From assembly GCA_004369085.1 (NCBI GenBank), contig ML210230.1, forward strand, positions 2,401-66,400: a stretch of DNA of 64,000 bases, given 5' to 3'. This DNA comes from Coprinopsis marcescibilis (taxonomy: Eukaryota; Basidiomycota; Agaricomycetes; Agaricales; Psathyrellaceae). A program made the translations under genes and the position numbers. The notes under the pieces were generated by a model, which worked only from the letters and a program-made list of their open reading frames with translations, searched no databases and had not been told where the DNA came from. This document shows, one piece after another, positions 47,228 to 59,221 of this stretch. Every line of letters starts with the position of its first letter. Positions within the stretch are counted from its first letter, which is position 1.

Positions 47228-49416
47228 GTAAGCCTGAGAGCTCTCGGTGCAGACCCGTGTTGAAGCGCCGTGAGGGACGTTGAGGTTGAGCTTCACTAGT
47301 ACGTTCTGCGGTTATCTTTTTCTTTTTGGTGGGTATTTGTACGGAGGCGAACCACCGCCCCTGGCTGGCCCCTGGCACGTCCCTGACGGAATGCACGCCG
47401 CTGGAAGTCTCCGAGCTGGATCGCATCAGTCCAAGCTGTCCCGGAGGTTTCGCTGGTTTATTATATAGGCTCGGGTGTTTCATAAAACAGGAGACCGGGA
47501 AACGCCCATAACGGTAAACCAACTTGATATCCTGCGAAACTACAACTATATCATTGACCCATTGTGCATGCATACTGCGCGTACACTGTCTCCGCCTCGT
47601 TACTCTCTTACATTGGCGGGTGGCTGCTTTATTTATGTACGCTCCCGCTTCCTAATTACCGGATTCTCTTGGTCTCCGAGGTACTGTACATATACTTACG
47701 GTGTAACTTGGATTTACAGCGTTACCGGGAATATAGACATAGGTCTCCGACAGTCCGCCGGGTTTCCCTGCTTCCGCGGTGGAGAAATTGCTGCAGTTGC
47801 GTAATAAGCTCCGCTGAATAGAGGGATTCTAAATTCTCGTAAGTTGTAACGACGCCGATGCCGGGCAGAAAAAGGGGTGTGGAGGACCGCCTCCTCAAAT
47901 GTTTCGACGTGTCCTTCGTACATCTCACAGGGACTGTGTGTACTGTGTGTATTGTGTAAATGTAAAGTCTAACTGGTGTGGTAGCGGTGATTTAGAGCCA
48001 GGCTATGTAGACCCTCTCTTCGTATTTAGTTGGAATGCTGGTCTATTTAAGTGGTAACGTTAGTGATGCCGCGGCGTCATGGTCGTTGATGCTGATGTTG
48101 CGGCCCTGGTATATACATAAGTATAGACGGACAAGGATTGATGTGCCCTGCTGCGATACCACCATGTTGATGCTGCGAGTGGTAGGCGGAAGGTTCAACG
48201 AGTGGGGAATCAGAACTTCGAAGTTCGATGGAACTTTAAACCAGAGGCGTGTCGTCATAGCTGCGTGCGTAGCACTATCAGTAGTTGGAGTATGCTACTA
48301 TTAATACTTAATGGTGGATACTATGCATTTGGTACTTGGTGTACTAGTAGAGTAGTTCAAGTTGCGAGGTACAGGGTGTCTCAGTTTCGAGTGCTGCATA
48401 TATATATTAGATTTTGGATACGGTCCAAATGGCATTTCGTGGCCGCAGTTTAACTTCGTACTCTGGTTCGAGGCTCGAAAGATGAGTTCGGGCAGGCCAG
48501 GCCCGACCAACGCGTATTAGTCGCAGTAGATGCCAATTGAATTGGATTCTGTTGGATTGGTAGCGTGGAAACGAGATGAGATGATAAGGTCATGGCGTAA
48601 GTGCCTACGTGTCCCACAGATCTTCGTCTTTCGTACTTAATAATACAAGCCAAAGACGAATTTAACGCCATGCCAGCCTAGCTATACATTTCTCGCATCG
48701 TAGCATCGTCTAGATGAGAGAAGTGGTGATCGTTGACCTCAATTAAATCGGAGTCCATACGATCACAGCGCCACGTAATAATATTTGTCATGGTTTATTA
48801 CACAGACTACATAGATGTTACTATCAGGCTGGTCGCGGCGGTCTCCTTGACGACGGGAGGATGGGACCGTTAGGCATGCCAACGAACGCTTGGGCCCGTT
48901 CAACGCCTCTTTTCTTCTTCTCCTCGTCCTCCTCACTGCTCGTCCTCGTCACCGTCGTCGTCCTACTACTCCTCCTGCTCCTCGACGCACCCTGAACTCG
49001 TCCTTGACTGCTTTTGCTCCGATTAAGTGCGGGCAGCAGGTCGAGTCTTTGTAAAAAAAAAAACAAGGACCAAATCTAAAGTGGGAAGTGGGAACCAAAA
49101 GGGAAAGAGCAAGATCTTCGTATTACTGCTTGTTGAAGGGTGAAACAGGGATTGCCATACCGCTACTGCGATCTGGACAAACGGAATCGCCATATCGCCT
49201 AGGCGAAACAACAAAACGTGGATTCGGGATTATTGATTTTGTGGGATCGGGTGGATATTGGGTACTACGACTGCACACCACGATGCCTGTTGAAGATTGT
49301 GAGTTGCTGTTCAGATACTGTTTCACTATTTCGCGTTTCTGTGTGGGGCAGCAGCCTCGAGGACTGAACGAGGCGGGGGCATGGTAATGCAGTTGCGATC
49401 TGCATAAGATGCGTTC
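47228..49416. other. Intergenic DNA between divergent genes
   Basis: Separates copy B (minus) from the SH3 gene (plus). A minus-strand frame at 49066-48824 encodes a Ser/Arg-rich then Glu/Lys-rich peptide that could be a terminal exon of something, but no partner exon was found. No other gene is visible. Confidence 0.4.
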
Positions 49417-52400
49417 ATGCCAGGAAACCTGCATCGTACACCCGCAATGGGCTCTACCCCACCAACAGTGCTCCTCCAAGCGCTAATCCCACTTCTAACC
49501 TCATTCACAATCGTATTCGTCCCGTCTTTTCTACTTGGGTTTCTGCTGCTGCGGCAGCACCGGCTTTTAGTGCGTACGCTGACCACTGTTTTTGCATCTG
49601 CAGTTGCCAATCTCAAATCAACGCCTTCGGGTGCGACAAGTGCGCCTGCGAGCGGAGGGGGGATCTCGCTGGAGAGCACGACACCCGCCTCGGCCTCGCC
49701 GTTTCCGTCTCCGAGCAGCAGTTTCCTGCCGCCGCCTACACCTGGCGCACATGAATTCGCAATGAAGCCGCCCCCGCATATCGCCCGCAAGGCGAGTGCG
49801 ACGGCCTATATGATGGGGGTTGGCGTGGGCCTGGGGCTGGGGCTGGGCTCGTCAGCTGGGAGGGAGAGTGCCATCAAGGATAAAGACAAAGAGAAAGAGG
49901 GTGGGACGAATGGAGCTGTGGTTAACGGAGCTGTTGCGAGGTCGAGGCCGGGATCCAGCTCGTCGTTATCTGCTGGATCCACGAACGCGAATCTAAATCC
50001 ACATGCGAGCAATGGGAATGGACATGTTGGAAAAGGCGGGATGTATGGTGCTGCCTCCCCGCCCCCGCCGCCGTCTGCATCGGCGGTTCTGTCTATGAAC
50101 ACGACCGGTGCACAGTTCCTCAGCACACATACGGAATCGGGCTTGCACCCCTCACCGTCCACGCCCACGCCTGCATCTTTTGCGTTCCCACATCATACTA
50201 CACTCCCTCCTAAAACGGGTGGGGCTGTCAGTGCGGATATGGATATGGATAGGAATAAGGACGGCATGTTTCTGGGCAGGGAAGAAGACAATAACAATAC
50301 TGTGGTTGGGGATGCTCATGGGATCAGCGATGGGCAAGGGGTGCTGGAGAAGGGTGGCGAGAACAATAAGCTTGGGAAGGATGGGGATATTTGGCGCGGT
50401 AATAGTCCCGGGGTAGCTGGTGTTAGTGTTAATGGTGTGGATGTCAATCCGAATCCTAATGCCAGTGCCAATGCGAAGGCTTCGGCTGGGGATGCGATTG
50501 CGACTACGATTGCGACTACGACTACGATTGGGAACCCTGCTGCTGGAGCTGTGAACGGGCGAGGGACGGACGGCGAGATGGGCGCAAAACTTTCTTCCGC
50601 GCGGCGCTCTTCTTCATCATCATCTTCACATTCACATTCATCCACAACGTCTGCAGCCCCCTCTCTTGCACCTCATGCATTATCTACCTCGCCGCCCCCA
50701 ATCTCCACCTCCACCCCCGCTTCTCCTCCAACTAAAACCCGGACGAACCTCTCGCCGCCTACGTTCAGCAGCAACAGCGGTGATGCTCTATCGGACTCGA
50801 CGTCGCTGCTGACGCCTGTGGCTAGCAAGCCGCCTGTTGGGCTTCCTGTCGTTGTTAATGGGTCCTCGTCGTCCCTTGCGACCACCGCATCTGCGCCTGC
50901 GTCCTTGGTCTCCATCGCCACATCGTCGTCGTCCTCTGCTTCATCTACGGCAACCGCTACGGCTGGCAATGCACTGGATGCTGAGACTGGCAAGGGGCTG
51001 GGAGTAGGATTGGGAGCGGGTGCATCGCCCACGACGCCGGATGTGGCGTTCAGTCCTACGACCCCTACGCCGTATGCTGTTGGCTTTGGGAATATTGCGA
51101 GAGTGGCCGGTTCCGGCAACGCCAACTCCGGCAATACAAGTAGCACTAGCAGTAGCAGTAGTAGCGGCAGCAACGCCTCGGCGTCGGCCTCGCCTCTACA
51201 CAACCGATCGACCTCCTCTGCTTCTTCATCTTCACCATCGGCTTACCACTACCAGCATCACCACCAGCATACGTCCTCTACATCCAGCATCCCATCCAGC
51301 ACATCTACTACATCTACCACAAGCGGCATGCCTTCCACACCCACCCGCACCCGCTCGCGCCCCCCTTCATCTTTCATCCCCCCCACCGAGTGGGATCTCA
51401 GCAGCACTGGCGCGGGGTATAGCGGTAGCTTGAGCATGGGGCTGAGCATGGGGCTGAGTGGGAGCAGGCCTGCGCCGCCGAGTCCGAGGCTTGGGCCTAG
51501 TGGCGGTGTGGGAGGGGCGTTGAGTAGGGGGAATAGTCTTGGGAAGGGTGCGGGTGCGGGGTCGAGGGGGGGGAGTGCGGGGGGGAGGTCGAGGCCTGGT
51601 AGTGTGGTTTTGGGGGATGATGGGAGGGATGGGGAGGTGAAAGAGAGGGATACCAGGGAAGGCAAAGATGTGAGGGACACAAGGGATGGGAAGGAACGCA
51701 AAGAGAGAAGAAAGAGCAGCAGACTGAGCACGTGTAGTTTTGTGGGGTTGCCTAGTCCGTTGAGCAGTCCTGGACCGGCTGGTGGTGGGTTTGGGCGTGC
51801 GTCGTCGGCGGGTGTGGATTCGTCAGCGGTTGTGCTTGTTAGTGGTGATGAAGATGATGAGGATCATGATCATGTCCTTGGTGGTGCTGAGCAGGATGCG
51901 GGCGCGTTGGGACCTCCGCCGGGTTCTGCGTCGAGTGTGGAGACTGAGAGGGGTGGGACGCCTGTTTCTCGTGGTCGCGAGGAGGAGGAGGAGGAGGATG
52001 ATGAAAGCCCGAATAGTGCGCCTGCTGCTCTCGCTGGACCTTCGAGTTTGTTCGATACCTCTCCCTCTCCCGTTTTCAACGCTGCCTCTCCTACCTTCAA
52101 CGCTACCTCTCCTACCTTTAACGCTGCCTCTCCCGTTTATTTCAATGGTGGTGTCTCTTCTCCCACCTACCCCACCTACCCCACCTCAACCACCAACTCG
52201 CCCCTGCCGAACGCGCAGATGAAACCTAAAGCGGCGCGTAGGACGGTGTACATCAAGGTGCGCGATTATGGGTTCGCGGAGGGTGATGAGCGGCGGGTGG
52301 GTTTGGGGGATGATGTGCCGAAGGCGAATATGGTTAGCAAGCTTAATGGAAGGCTTGGGAGGGGGTGGAAGGTCTGGGAGAAGAAAGTCCGGGAGGAAGC

Positions 52401-53237
52401 TAGGCGAGGTGAGATTATTTTATTTTATTTTGTGGCGTTCGTTGCGACGATTCGGCCTTGGCTTTGTCATTTGTGAAGAATCCGTGCTGATGCGTTCTCT
52501 TTTTTTTCTTGCTAGCCCACAACAGACTGAGCACGTCGTCCATTTCGAGCACGTCTTCTACGTCTTCGACGTCCTCTGCGTCGTCTGTGTCGACGAATGG
52601 GGATGAAGAGGACGAGGAGGAGGATGCTGGGTATGGATATGGGTTTGGAGGGGGGAGTTGGGAGACGTTTAGGATGGGATTTGGGCGGTTGGGCGGCGGT
52701 GGTGCGTCGAGTACCGCGACGACCACTGCTACTACTGCTCCTGCGAGCAGTAATGGGGGAGCCTTCCCGTCAAAGAGCGAGCTGGACCGCAACTTTTTGG
52801 ATGCGGAGGAGGGGGAAGTGGATGTGTACGAGCCGGACGGGGTGGGTGAGGACCGGGAGTTTGGAGGGGAGTTTGGGGAGGGAGAAGGAGAGGGGGAGGG
52901 GGAGGGAGAGTATGAAGACGAACCGCTGTTCCCGGGGATATACCGGGCGATGTTTGGGTTTGAGCCCGAGGGGACTGCGGAGGTTGGGTTGGAGGAGGAT
53001 GAGCTTGTGAGGGTTGTTGGGCGGGGAGGGGGTGTTGGGTGGGCTGTTGTTGAGGTTGGGTGGAAGGGTGTTGGCGTGGATGCGGGTGTGGATGAGAAGG
53101 ACAAGGAAAAGGAGAAAAAGGGAGGCGTGGATGTTGTGTTGAAGGATGGGAGGAGTGTGAGACATGGGCTTGTCCCTGAGAGCTATTTGGAGCCTGTTAG
53201 GCTGGATGGGGAGGAGGAGGGTGTTGAGGGTGTGTAG
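49417..53237 (+). CDS. Membrane-anchored low-complexity protein with C-terminal SH3 domain
   Basis: Two exons, 49417-52408 and 52516-53237, phase closed, 1237 aa. An N-terminal hydrophobic segment (ALIPLLTSFTIVFVPSFLLG) can span a membrane. About 900 residues of Ser/Thr/Ala/Gly/Pro-rich, probably disordered sequence follow, including a local repeat (FNAASPTFNATSPTFNAASP). A better-conserved block (RTVYIKVRDYGFAEGDERRV) lies before the intron. The last 100 residues form an SH3 domain: IYRAMFGFEPEGTAEVGLEE, DELVRVVGRGGGVGWAVVE, then HGLVPESYLEPV. SH3 domains bind proline-rich peptides. A membrane segment plus a distal SH3 recalls Fus1-type cell-surface adaptor proteins of fungi, but that link is by layout only. 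ATG 49447 is an alternative start. Strong G/T richness in the second half reflects low-complexity codons. Confidence 0.85.
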
Positions 53238-53999
53238 TGTGTGCGGGATTGGGGGTGGGGTTTTGAGTGGGCTGTGTGCAGACATCATACCCTTTTCGTT
53301 TCTTTATTCGTTCGTTTCTGTTTTCAATTTGTATTCTCGTGACGCTTGGTTATCTTTTTATTTCTCCTTTTCATTTCTCTCGTTCTCGTTGTCTCGTTTT
53401 CTCTCTCGCTCACTCATTGTTGTTTAACATTTTAACATTTAACTCTTTTCTGACCCCCATTGGTTTGTGTCTTGAGGGTGTAGGTTCTGCAAGTGTAGTC
53501 TTTGCAGCCTCAGTGGTTGCTTGTTGTATATGCCTTGTATATTTTGCGTTGTTGGTGTGGAATGTACATTTGGGAACCGTATATTGCTGTCTTCGTACTG
53601 TGCTTTCGTCTTTAGGATATTAGGATTTTAGACTTTAAGGGCTGGATGTGTTCTGGGTGAGTGGGTTGGCGATGTTGGTGGAATGGGCGAGTCGTGGGTT
53701 TCAGGCACAGTTAATGACGGAATCTTCAATCCAGCGAGGATACTTAGCTGGGCGACTTTTCTTTTTCGGTCGGCTCCGCGACCGGAAGACGAAGAGTTGG
53801 GATGAGGCATTCCGGGCGTAATTTAAACTTCAAGCGCTCGTTGCCATACAGCGCCAAGTTCCAAAAGTTCCAACCCAGCCATATTTTCCTTATGAAATGG
53901 TGTTCTTGCTATGAAAATGTCTTTATCTAAAGCAAAGCGTCTTAATTTAATTGACATCGGCTCAACACCATGTTTTCAGCCGCCATATTTATAATTTCT
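53238..53999. other. 3' flank of the SH3 gene
   Basis: Very T-rich DNA (53280-53620), likely 3' UTR and terminator region, then ordinary intergenic DNA. No gene is supported. Confidence 0.45.
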
Positions 54000-55495
54000 T
54001 AGCTCTGCAACATGAAGGGGACCTGTGCAACCCAGACATTTTTAAGATATCAGACGGCCCCGCAGACAACTTGAGCCTGGAGTCATCTAGAAAGCTCTGA
54101 CAGGCGCTCTCCTCTATGATTGCATGCCTCGAGCGATACTTGTATCTGGAAACCTCATGGGCGAACCGCATTTCCCGGGTGTGCAGTCGCTTATACAGAC
54201 GCATCTGCCGGGTTACCTTAGACCCCGTAATCAGGATGGAGGCAGGCGCAGCGATGCGGCACAGGGACAGCTGCGATTGTGCGATGGACGAGCACGGCTG
54301 CACCACCGATGGTTTCAGCGTTGTTCTCAAGACTGCCGAAGATAATCCTACCGTCGCAAACAGAGTGGTTCTGGTACAGTGTAGTATGAACGCCGCACAA
54401 GACATGCGGTGTGATTGAGATGTATTGCCGTGGGAAAAACCAAGTGGTAGAACTCCACCGCTCCATGATAAGCGACGGCCACCCCCACACGTTGGGCTTG
54501 ATTCTCTCCCTGCTGATTTTGGCTTATGATACATCTCAGGATGAAGCGCGCCAATCCCGCCAGAGATTATTCGGAGAAGCCATCGACCTTGCTCGAGCCT
54601 TGGTTGTAGCCGCTCAAGGCAGCAGTCCGGTTCCAGCCCGGGAGCTGGCCTACGTACTTCTGGAAGCTGGGGAAGCAGCCCGGCGCAACGGCAGCATTGT
54701 GCCTGCACTTGACTACTTGCACGAGTGCAGCCAATTGGCCTACTCCAATGCATACGGGCTGGCATGCAAGTGCGCTCCAACACACGGCTTTCGAGATGCA
54801 TCGTAGCTCGGGCGAGTCCTACTGCACGGGCAAGAAGCCACCGGTTGAGGCCTTATCGGTGAGTTTTGAGTCGCTGGTCATTCTACAAGAATTGGCGCGC
54901 GTTGACCCTGCTCTCTATCAGGATGGGGCTGTGCTATCCATGATGGACTACGGAGAGCTCCTGACAAAACAAGCGCCCTTCGATGAGGGGCTTCCGCATC
55001 TCACAGAGTCTGCTCTTATCCTCCGCCACCGGCTCATTTGTACCAGCCAGTTTGATATCAGACTAGAAGAGCAGCTGATGAGCACATTTTCTTTACATCG
55101 GATTGTCTTGTTGAGTAGGGAAGGTGGTCCGAGGCAGTTACTCCGGCCCTCGAGAGCGTCGCTGTCGGAGAGAGAATATTTGGAGAAGGTCACAAATTTA
55201 CACATGAGCGCCTCCTAGGAAAGTCGTTTGCGCAATGTGCATTGTGCCTTGCAGCGTCTGGCGAACCAGAAGTCGCGCTAGAAGTTGCCGGTCAGGCCAT
55301 TGAAGCATACGAGCGCCACCTGCCCCATACTCATGGGTAGTGTCCCATGTCCAGCCAGTGAAAAGACGGACCAAGACACTTTGGAAGGTCTCTATCTGTT
55401 TGAACAGGTTCTCACAGGCGGGTTTAAGAGGAAGCGACTCCAACTAGAGGCAGACATGAATGATGCGTTCATAGCCTTGTCCCATGTTGGATATT
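54000..55495 (+). pseudogene. Decayed fourth copy of the TPR family
   Basis: Pieces match the TPR protein at 40.7-42.7 kb in order, but in changing frames. They are SMIACLERYLYLE and SRVCSRLYRRICRVTLDPVI (54110-54230), VVAAQGSSPVPARELAYVLL (54604-54663), ILQELARVDPALYQDGAVLS (54882-54941) and LGKSFAQCALCLAASGEPEV (55217-55276). An in-frame TGA sits just upstream of the first block, between ESSRKL and QALSSM. There are at least three frame changes, the N-terminal helical region is missing, and no start codon fits. It is a 5'-truncated pseudogene. Its intron state resembles the single-exon copy, which suggests descent from that lineage rather than from the intron-bearing copy. Confidence 0.75.
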
Positions 55496-55668
55496 GACAA
55501 GGTTGACATACCTTGTGTCTAATTTTCATTCTTAATTTACCATCTATGTCACTGCTCCAATTACGATCTATGAATACATCTGGTTGAATTATATCACAGG
55601 CTCAAGCACTACCATATCATCCTGTTTACATATTCACTAAATGTCCGACTTCTATTCACATCCAAATC

Positions 55669-57274
55669 CTAGCATTGCCCATCCCCATGTACTTTATTTT
55701 CAATGAGACACGAAGTTCCCATTCCGCTGTCTTTCGCTTGGAGCTGTGGCGAACCTCTTTCAAAGTCAGACGCCCACTGCAGCCCCAAATCTCGTTCGAG
55801 TATCACAGATATCTGAACACCATTCCAGGTGGTAGCCGCACCCGGGCCCTCCTCCACCTTTGGATGTCTTCTTGCGTTTAGGGACGCAAGGAGAATGTTA
55901 GCATATCTGAAGAACAGAAGACGAGAATTGGTCAACAAGCTATGATAGCGAATGGGGCCCAGAACAGCTCACATTCTTCCCAAGATGCATTTACTGCATT
56001 CCAAGAAGTATTAGTACCTCGTAATGAGTGAGAAGAGAAAGGAGAACTCACAATGGAATGTAAATCAAGTCATTCTGGCGGCTAAAGTAGAATACCATGG
56101 TGAGAATAACAAATATGTTGGCTATCAAACCGTTTTCGATGGTATTTCTGCTGAGCGAATCCAGCATTTTCTTCGTCGTGCTCAGCATCGAGTTTGATCT
56201 ATGCTTATGAAGCTGCCAATTTGAAGAGGAAATTGGAAGTTTTTCAGCTCAGCTTGGCCGTCGAGTTTAGCGCGGGCAGAAATTGGCGTACCACAGCAGT
56301 TAACGAAACTGTTATGAGAATATCACAGGCTAGTTGGAGGGAGAGTTGGAGTCCAAATGTTGCAAACCCAGCCATGGAGTTGACATCTAGGTCTGCCCTC
56401 ACGAACTAGACTCCAGGTGAGGTCAGACTCGGGATGATAAAGATTCATGGAGCCGAAGCTTTACACGCACTAGTATGGCTGTGGCGATTCCTGATCCAAC
56501 CTGAGTCAACCCAAGCTAGAGGTGCCAACCGTCAGTCAAGGTAGGGTAGACGGTAAAGTGGGAAGAACTCGCCACAACAATCATACCGGCCGCTACTACC
56601 TCGATGCACCTTGACCTCAAGATCCATATCCGCCTGCACATCGTCACATCATATCCACACGTGAGGTCTGTATGGCACTGACCATGCGAAGAACAGCTGG
56701 ACGGAGAACGAGACTACCAGGCGTCGGTCAGTGAGACGAGCCTGTCGACAGTGAAAATGTCGATACGCACTTAGCCCATTGAAAACTGTTGTTCCAGCTC
56801 CGAGGGTCCCGGTGATTACATGGAATTCTGCTGCAGACCTGGTGGCGAGCACGAACGTCTGCCATGAGCTTTCAAGGAGCCCAGCCATGCCCAATGCCTC
56901 AGCCACCGTCACGAACCCCACTACTCGCGCTGTTAGCGCTTGGTACTTAGGCTCTGCTTGAAGGTAACTTGGAACAGACCTAGGATGTATATACAGACGT
57001 GGTCCCTTTTGACGCGTGTTGTAGTAAATGTCGAGGTTTGCTGAGAGATGTAGTTGTCTGGGGGCGTCGAGTTGACCTTATATAGACACATAACTAAATG
57101 GGAGCGTACAGATTTGGAGGAGGTATACTCCCATTAGAAAGGTTGAGGCTATCGTTGCGATAAACTGTGTTGAAAGGGATGGAGAGTAAGTTGCGTATTG
57201 TCCCCTGGTTTCTCGATTGAAGTGGGTACCAGCGGTCCAGATCTGTTTGTAATGAACAATGTCATTAGCGCCAT
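55669..57274 (-). CDS. DUF6534-like membrane protein, copy C
   Basis: Exon 1 is 57274-57230 (MALMTLFITNRSGPL, 15 codons) and exon 2 is 57164-57110 (FIATIASTFLMGVYLLQI, 55 bases), both the same lengths as in copy A. Later blocks are VGFVTVAEALGMAGLLESSW, RIWILRSRCIEVVAAGMIVV, SLGLTQVGSGIATAILV, TFGLQLSLQLACDILITVSL and MLDSLSRNTIENGLIANIFV. The last exon, 55906-55669, reads YANILLASLNARRHPKVEEG. The junctions checked close phase, including TAV/LHKHRSN around the intron with donor GTACGC. An intact integral membrane protein with about seven segments is likely; function unknown. A degenerate partial copy lies directly upstream (57.7-58.5 kb). Confidence 0.73.
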
Positions 57275-57674
57275 GATAGAGCGCGTGTGCAGACCGGGTT
57301 TCGTACTGGAGGATAGGATCGTGCTCGAAAATCTTGGACATTGCAGGCGGGCGGGGTAGAGTTTCGTCCGGGGGATAGTACCTACTATGTCTGACTTGTA
57401 CTCCATATATAAGCTCACCGGGACTAAAACTCAATTGTCGTGGGATGATGTTTCAGAAGAGCGCTGAAGCCCCCCTGTTACCAATGTGTATGAATATACA
57501 TCACCAATACTAATGCTGCATAAGTACATGAGTCGGACGTGGTTCATGGCTGTTCATAGTGCCGGTGTGATGACGAAACCCGCCCATCACCGAGCGCCTA
57601 CCAAGAGCTGATTAATGATGCCTCGGACTCTATCGTTGGATCTTCAGCTTGAAAATCACCTCTCCGAGAGGTGA

Positions 57675-58470
57675 CTACAGCGCATCATTAGGCAAATTCA
57701 ATACAGGTTGCTCAATTGAGCTTTGGATTTTGAACAGGGATAACCAAAACCTGGGGAATAACGAGAAAAGTCGCTGAGCGCCTCTCCATGAAGTCCATTG
57801 AGGACTGCGAGCTGTATGCGGACGGATTATGAAATAATTGTTACAGCATCTCAAGCCTAAATCTCGTTCGAGTATCACAGATATACGAACACCGTTCCAG
57901 GCAGCAGAGACTCTGTCTGGGCCGTCCTCCACCTTTACCTGTCTCCCATTCAGAGACGGAAGGAGAATGCTGGCATATCTGAAGTGAAAATCAAGAGAGA
58001 AAAGGAAGAGGGTTGAAAACATTGGTCAACGTGTGATGGCTCACATTCTGCCCAAGTTGCACTTACTGCGTCAAAAATAATATAAGTGGAGTGAAAAGAG
58101 GGGGAGAACTCAGAATGAGGCGTACACCTCGTCATTTGGGCGGCTAAAGGCTTGGTAAGGGCAAGTATCATAGTGAGGCGGACGAACGCGTTGGCTGCCA
58201 GGCCGTTTTCGATGGCATTCCTACTGAGCGAGTTGAGCATGCGCTTCATCGTGCTCAGCACTGAGTTCGTTGTATGATTCCGAAGCTTCCGATTGTAGGA
58301 GGGAAATTAGGGTTATGTAACTCAGCCTGCCACCTGGCAATCCGAGTCGAGAACGGAGAACCCACCGTACCACGGCAATCTTGGACGTTTTTATCACAAT
58401 ATCGCATACTCTGTGGAGAGACTTGGAGTCCAAATGTTGGAAATTCGACTGCAACTTAAGAACTAAACTC
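57675..58470 (-). pseudogene. Degenerate partial duplicate of copy C (copy D)
   Basis: Only the 3' half of a copy C-like gene is present. At 58380-58450 the DNA parallels copy C's TFGLQLSLQLACDILITV exon, but the frame is lost (TFGLQVSPQ, then unrelated residues). The next exon is readable as MLNSLSRNAIENGLAANAFV, then shifts frame: the family frame would read SRPNDEVYASF but is reached only after a TAG. The last exon (YASILLPSLNGRQVKVEDGP, then NGVRISVILERDLGL) is close to copy C's (NGVQISVILERDLGL). The N-terminal exons are absent. This is a truncated tandem duplication in decay. Confidence 0.7.
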
Positions 58471-59221
58471 CAAGTACATCCGTTAACGCACCTAGTTGGT
58501 TGTGACGATGGTCGCGCGCGCGGGAAAAAAGTCACATGACCGCTCAGCTCAATCTGAATCTGAGCTGAGCGCCGAGCAGTCTCAGATTGCATCCGAACAG
58601 GGCCTAAAAATAAATCAAAATCTTGCTATCTTAGGATGAGGGCGCGTTTGACAGATGGCTAATGGGGCTCCGCCGCTGCCGCATATGGACAAAATCAGCG
58701 GTGGCATCCCGGCAATTTAGGTTTAGAAAATAATTTTGGGTTCTAAATCGATATGTATGGAATGTCACCCGGTCAGTCAAGCCCCAAAAGGATGTTCAAA
58801 CCGCTTATCTCAAGCGGATTTTCAGGGGGTTGTAAAACAATATGGTAATGAGGGTCGACTATGCCCAGTCCAAGCAAAATTTAACATCTTAGACGGTCCG
58901 TGTATCCTACGTAAAGGTATACTGAGGATCGCCCCTTCGCTGGATCCTGCACCATCGGTATTGGTGAATTAGGATCCGATTCAAAAGGCAAACGCCGCTG
59001 TGGGCGCAGGTGTATTCAATGGGTACCTAGAGCTTATGAAATCGTTGCGCTTGCCACGAAGGGTGGCGGCGTGACGAAACCCAATACATTTGAGCACGTC
59101 ATGCGTTGCGGCTCGTCCATCCTTTTCAGCCCCAGCTTCTCTCTTCCTCACCGTCATTACCCGCTCCCTACCCGTTCGTTACGTTTCAATCCAGTGAGCC
59201 CACTGCGAGCACAGGTTAACT
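58471..59221. other. Intergenic DNA
   Basis: The upstream region of the plus-strand DUF6534 gene. Nothing else was found apart from a CG-dinucleotide run (CGCGCGCG) near 58515. Confidence 0.4.

Noticed and set aside
48824..49066. Minus-strand Ser/Arg and Glu/Lys-rich peptide as a gene
   Set aside because: Could be a terminal exon, but no upstream exon with matching phase was found, and low-complexity DNA can give such frames.
50673..51203. Long minus-strand open frames inside the SH3 gene (also 49326-49790, 51258-51731 and 52415-53104)
   Set aside because: They mirror the low-complexity GC-rich plus-strand coding sequence, which is depleted of stops in other frames. They have no independent start context or domain.
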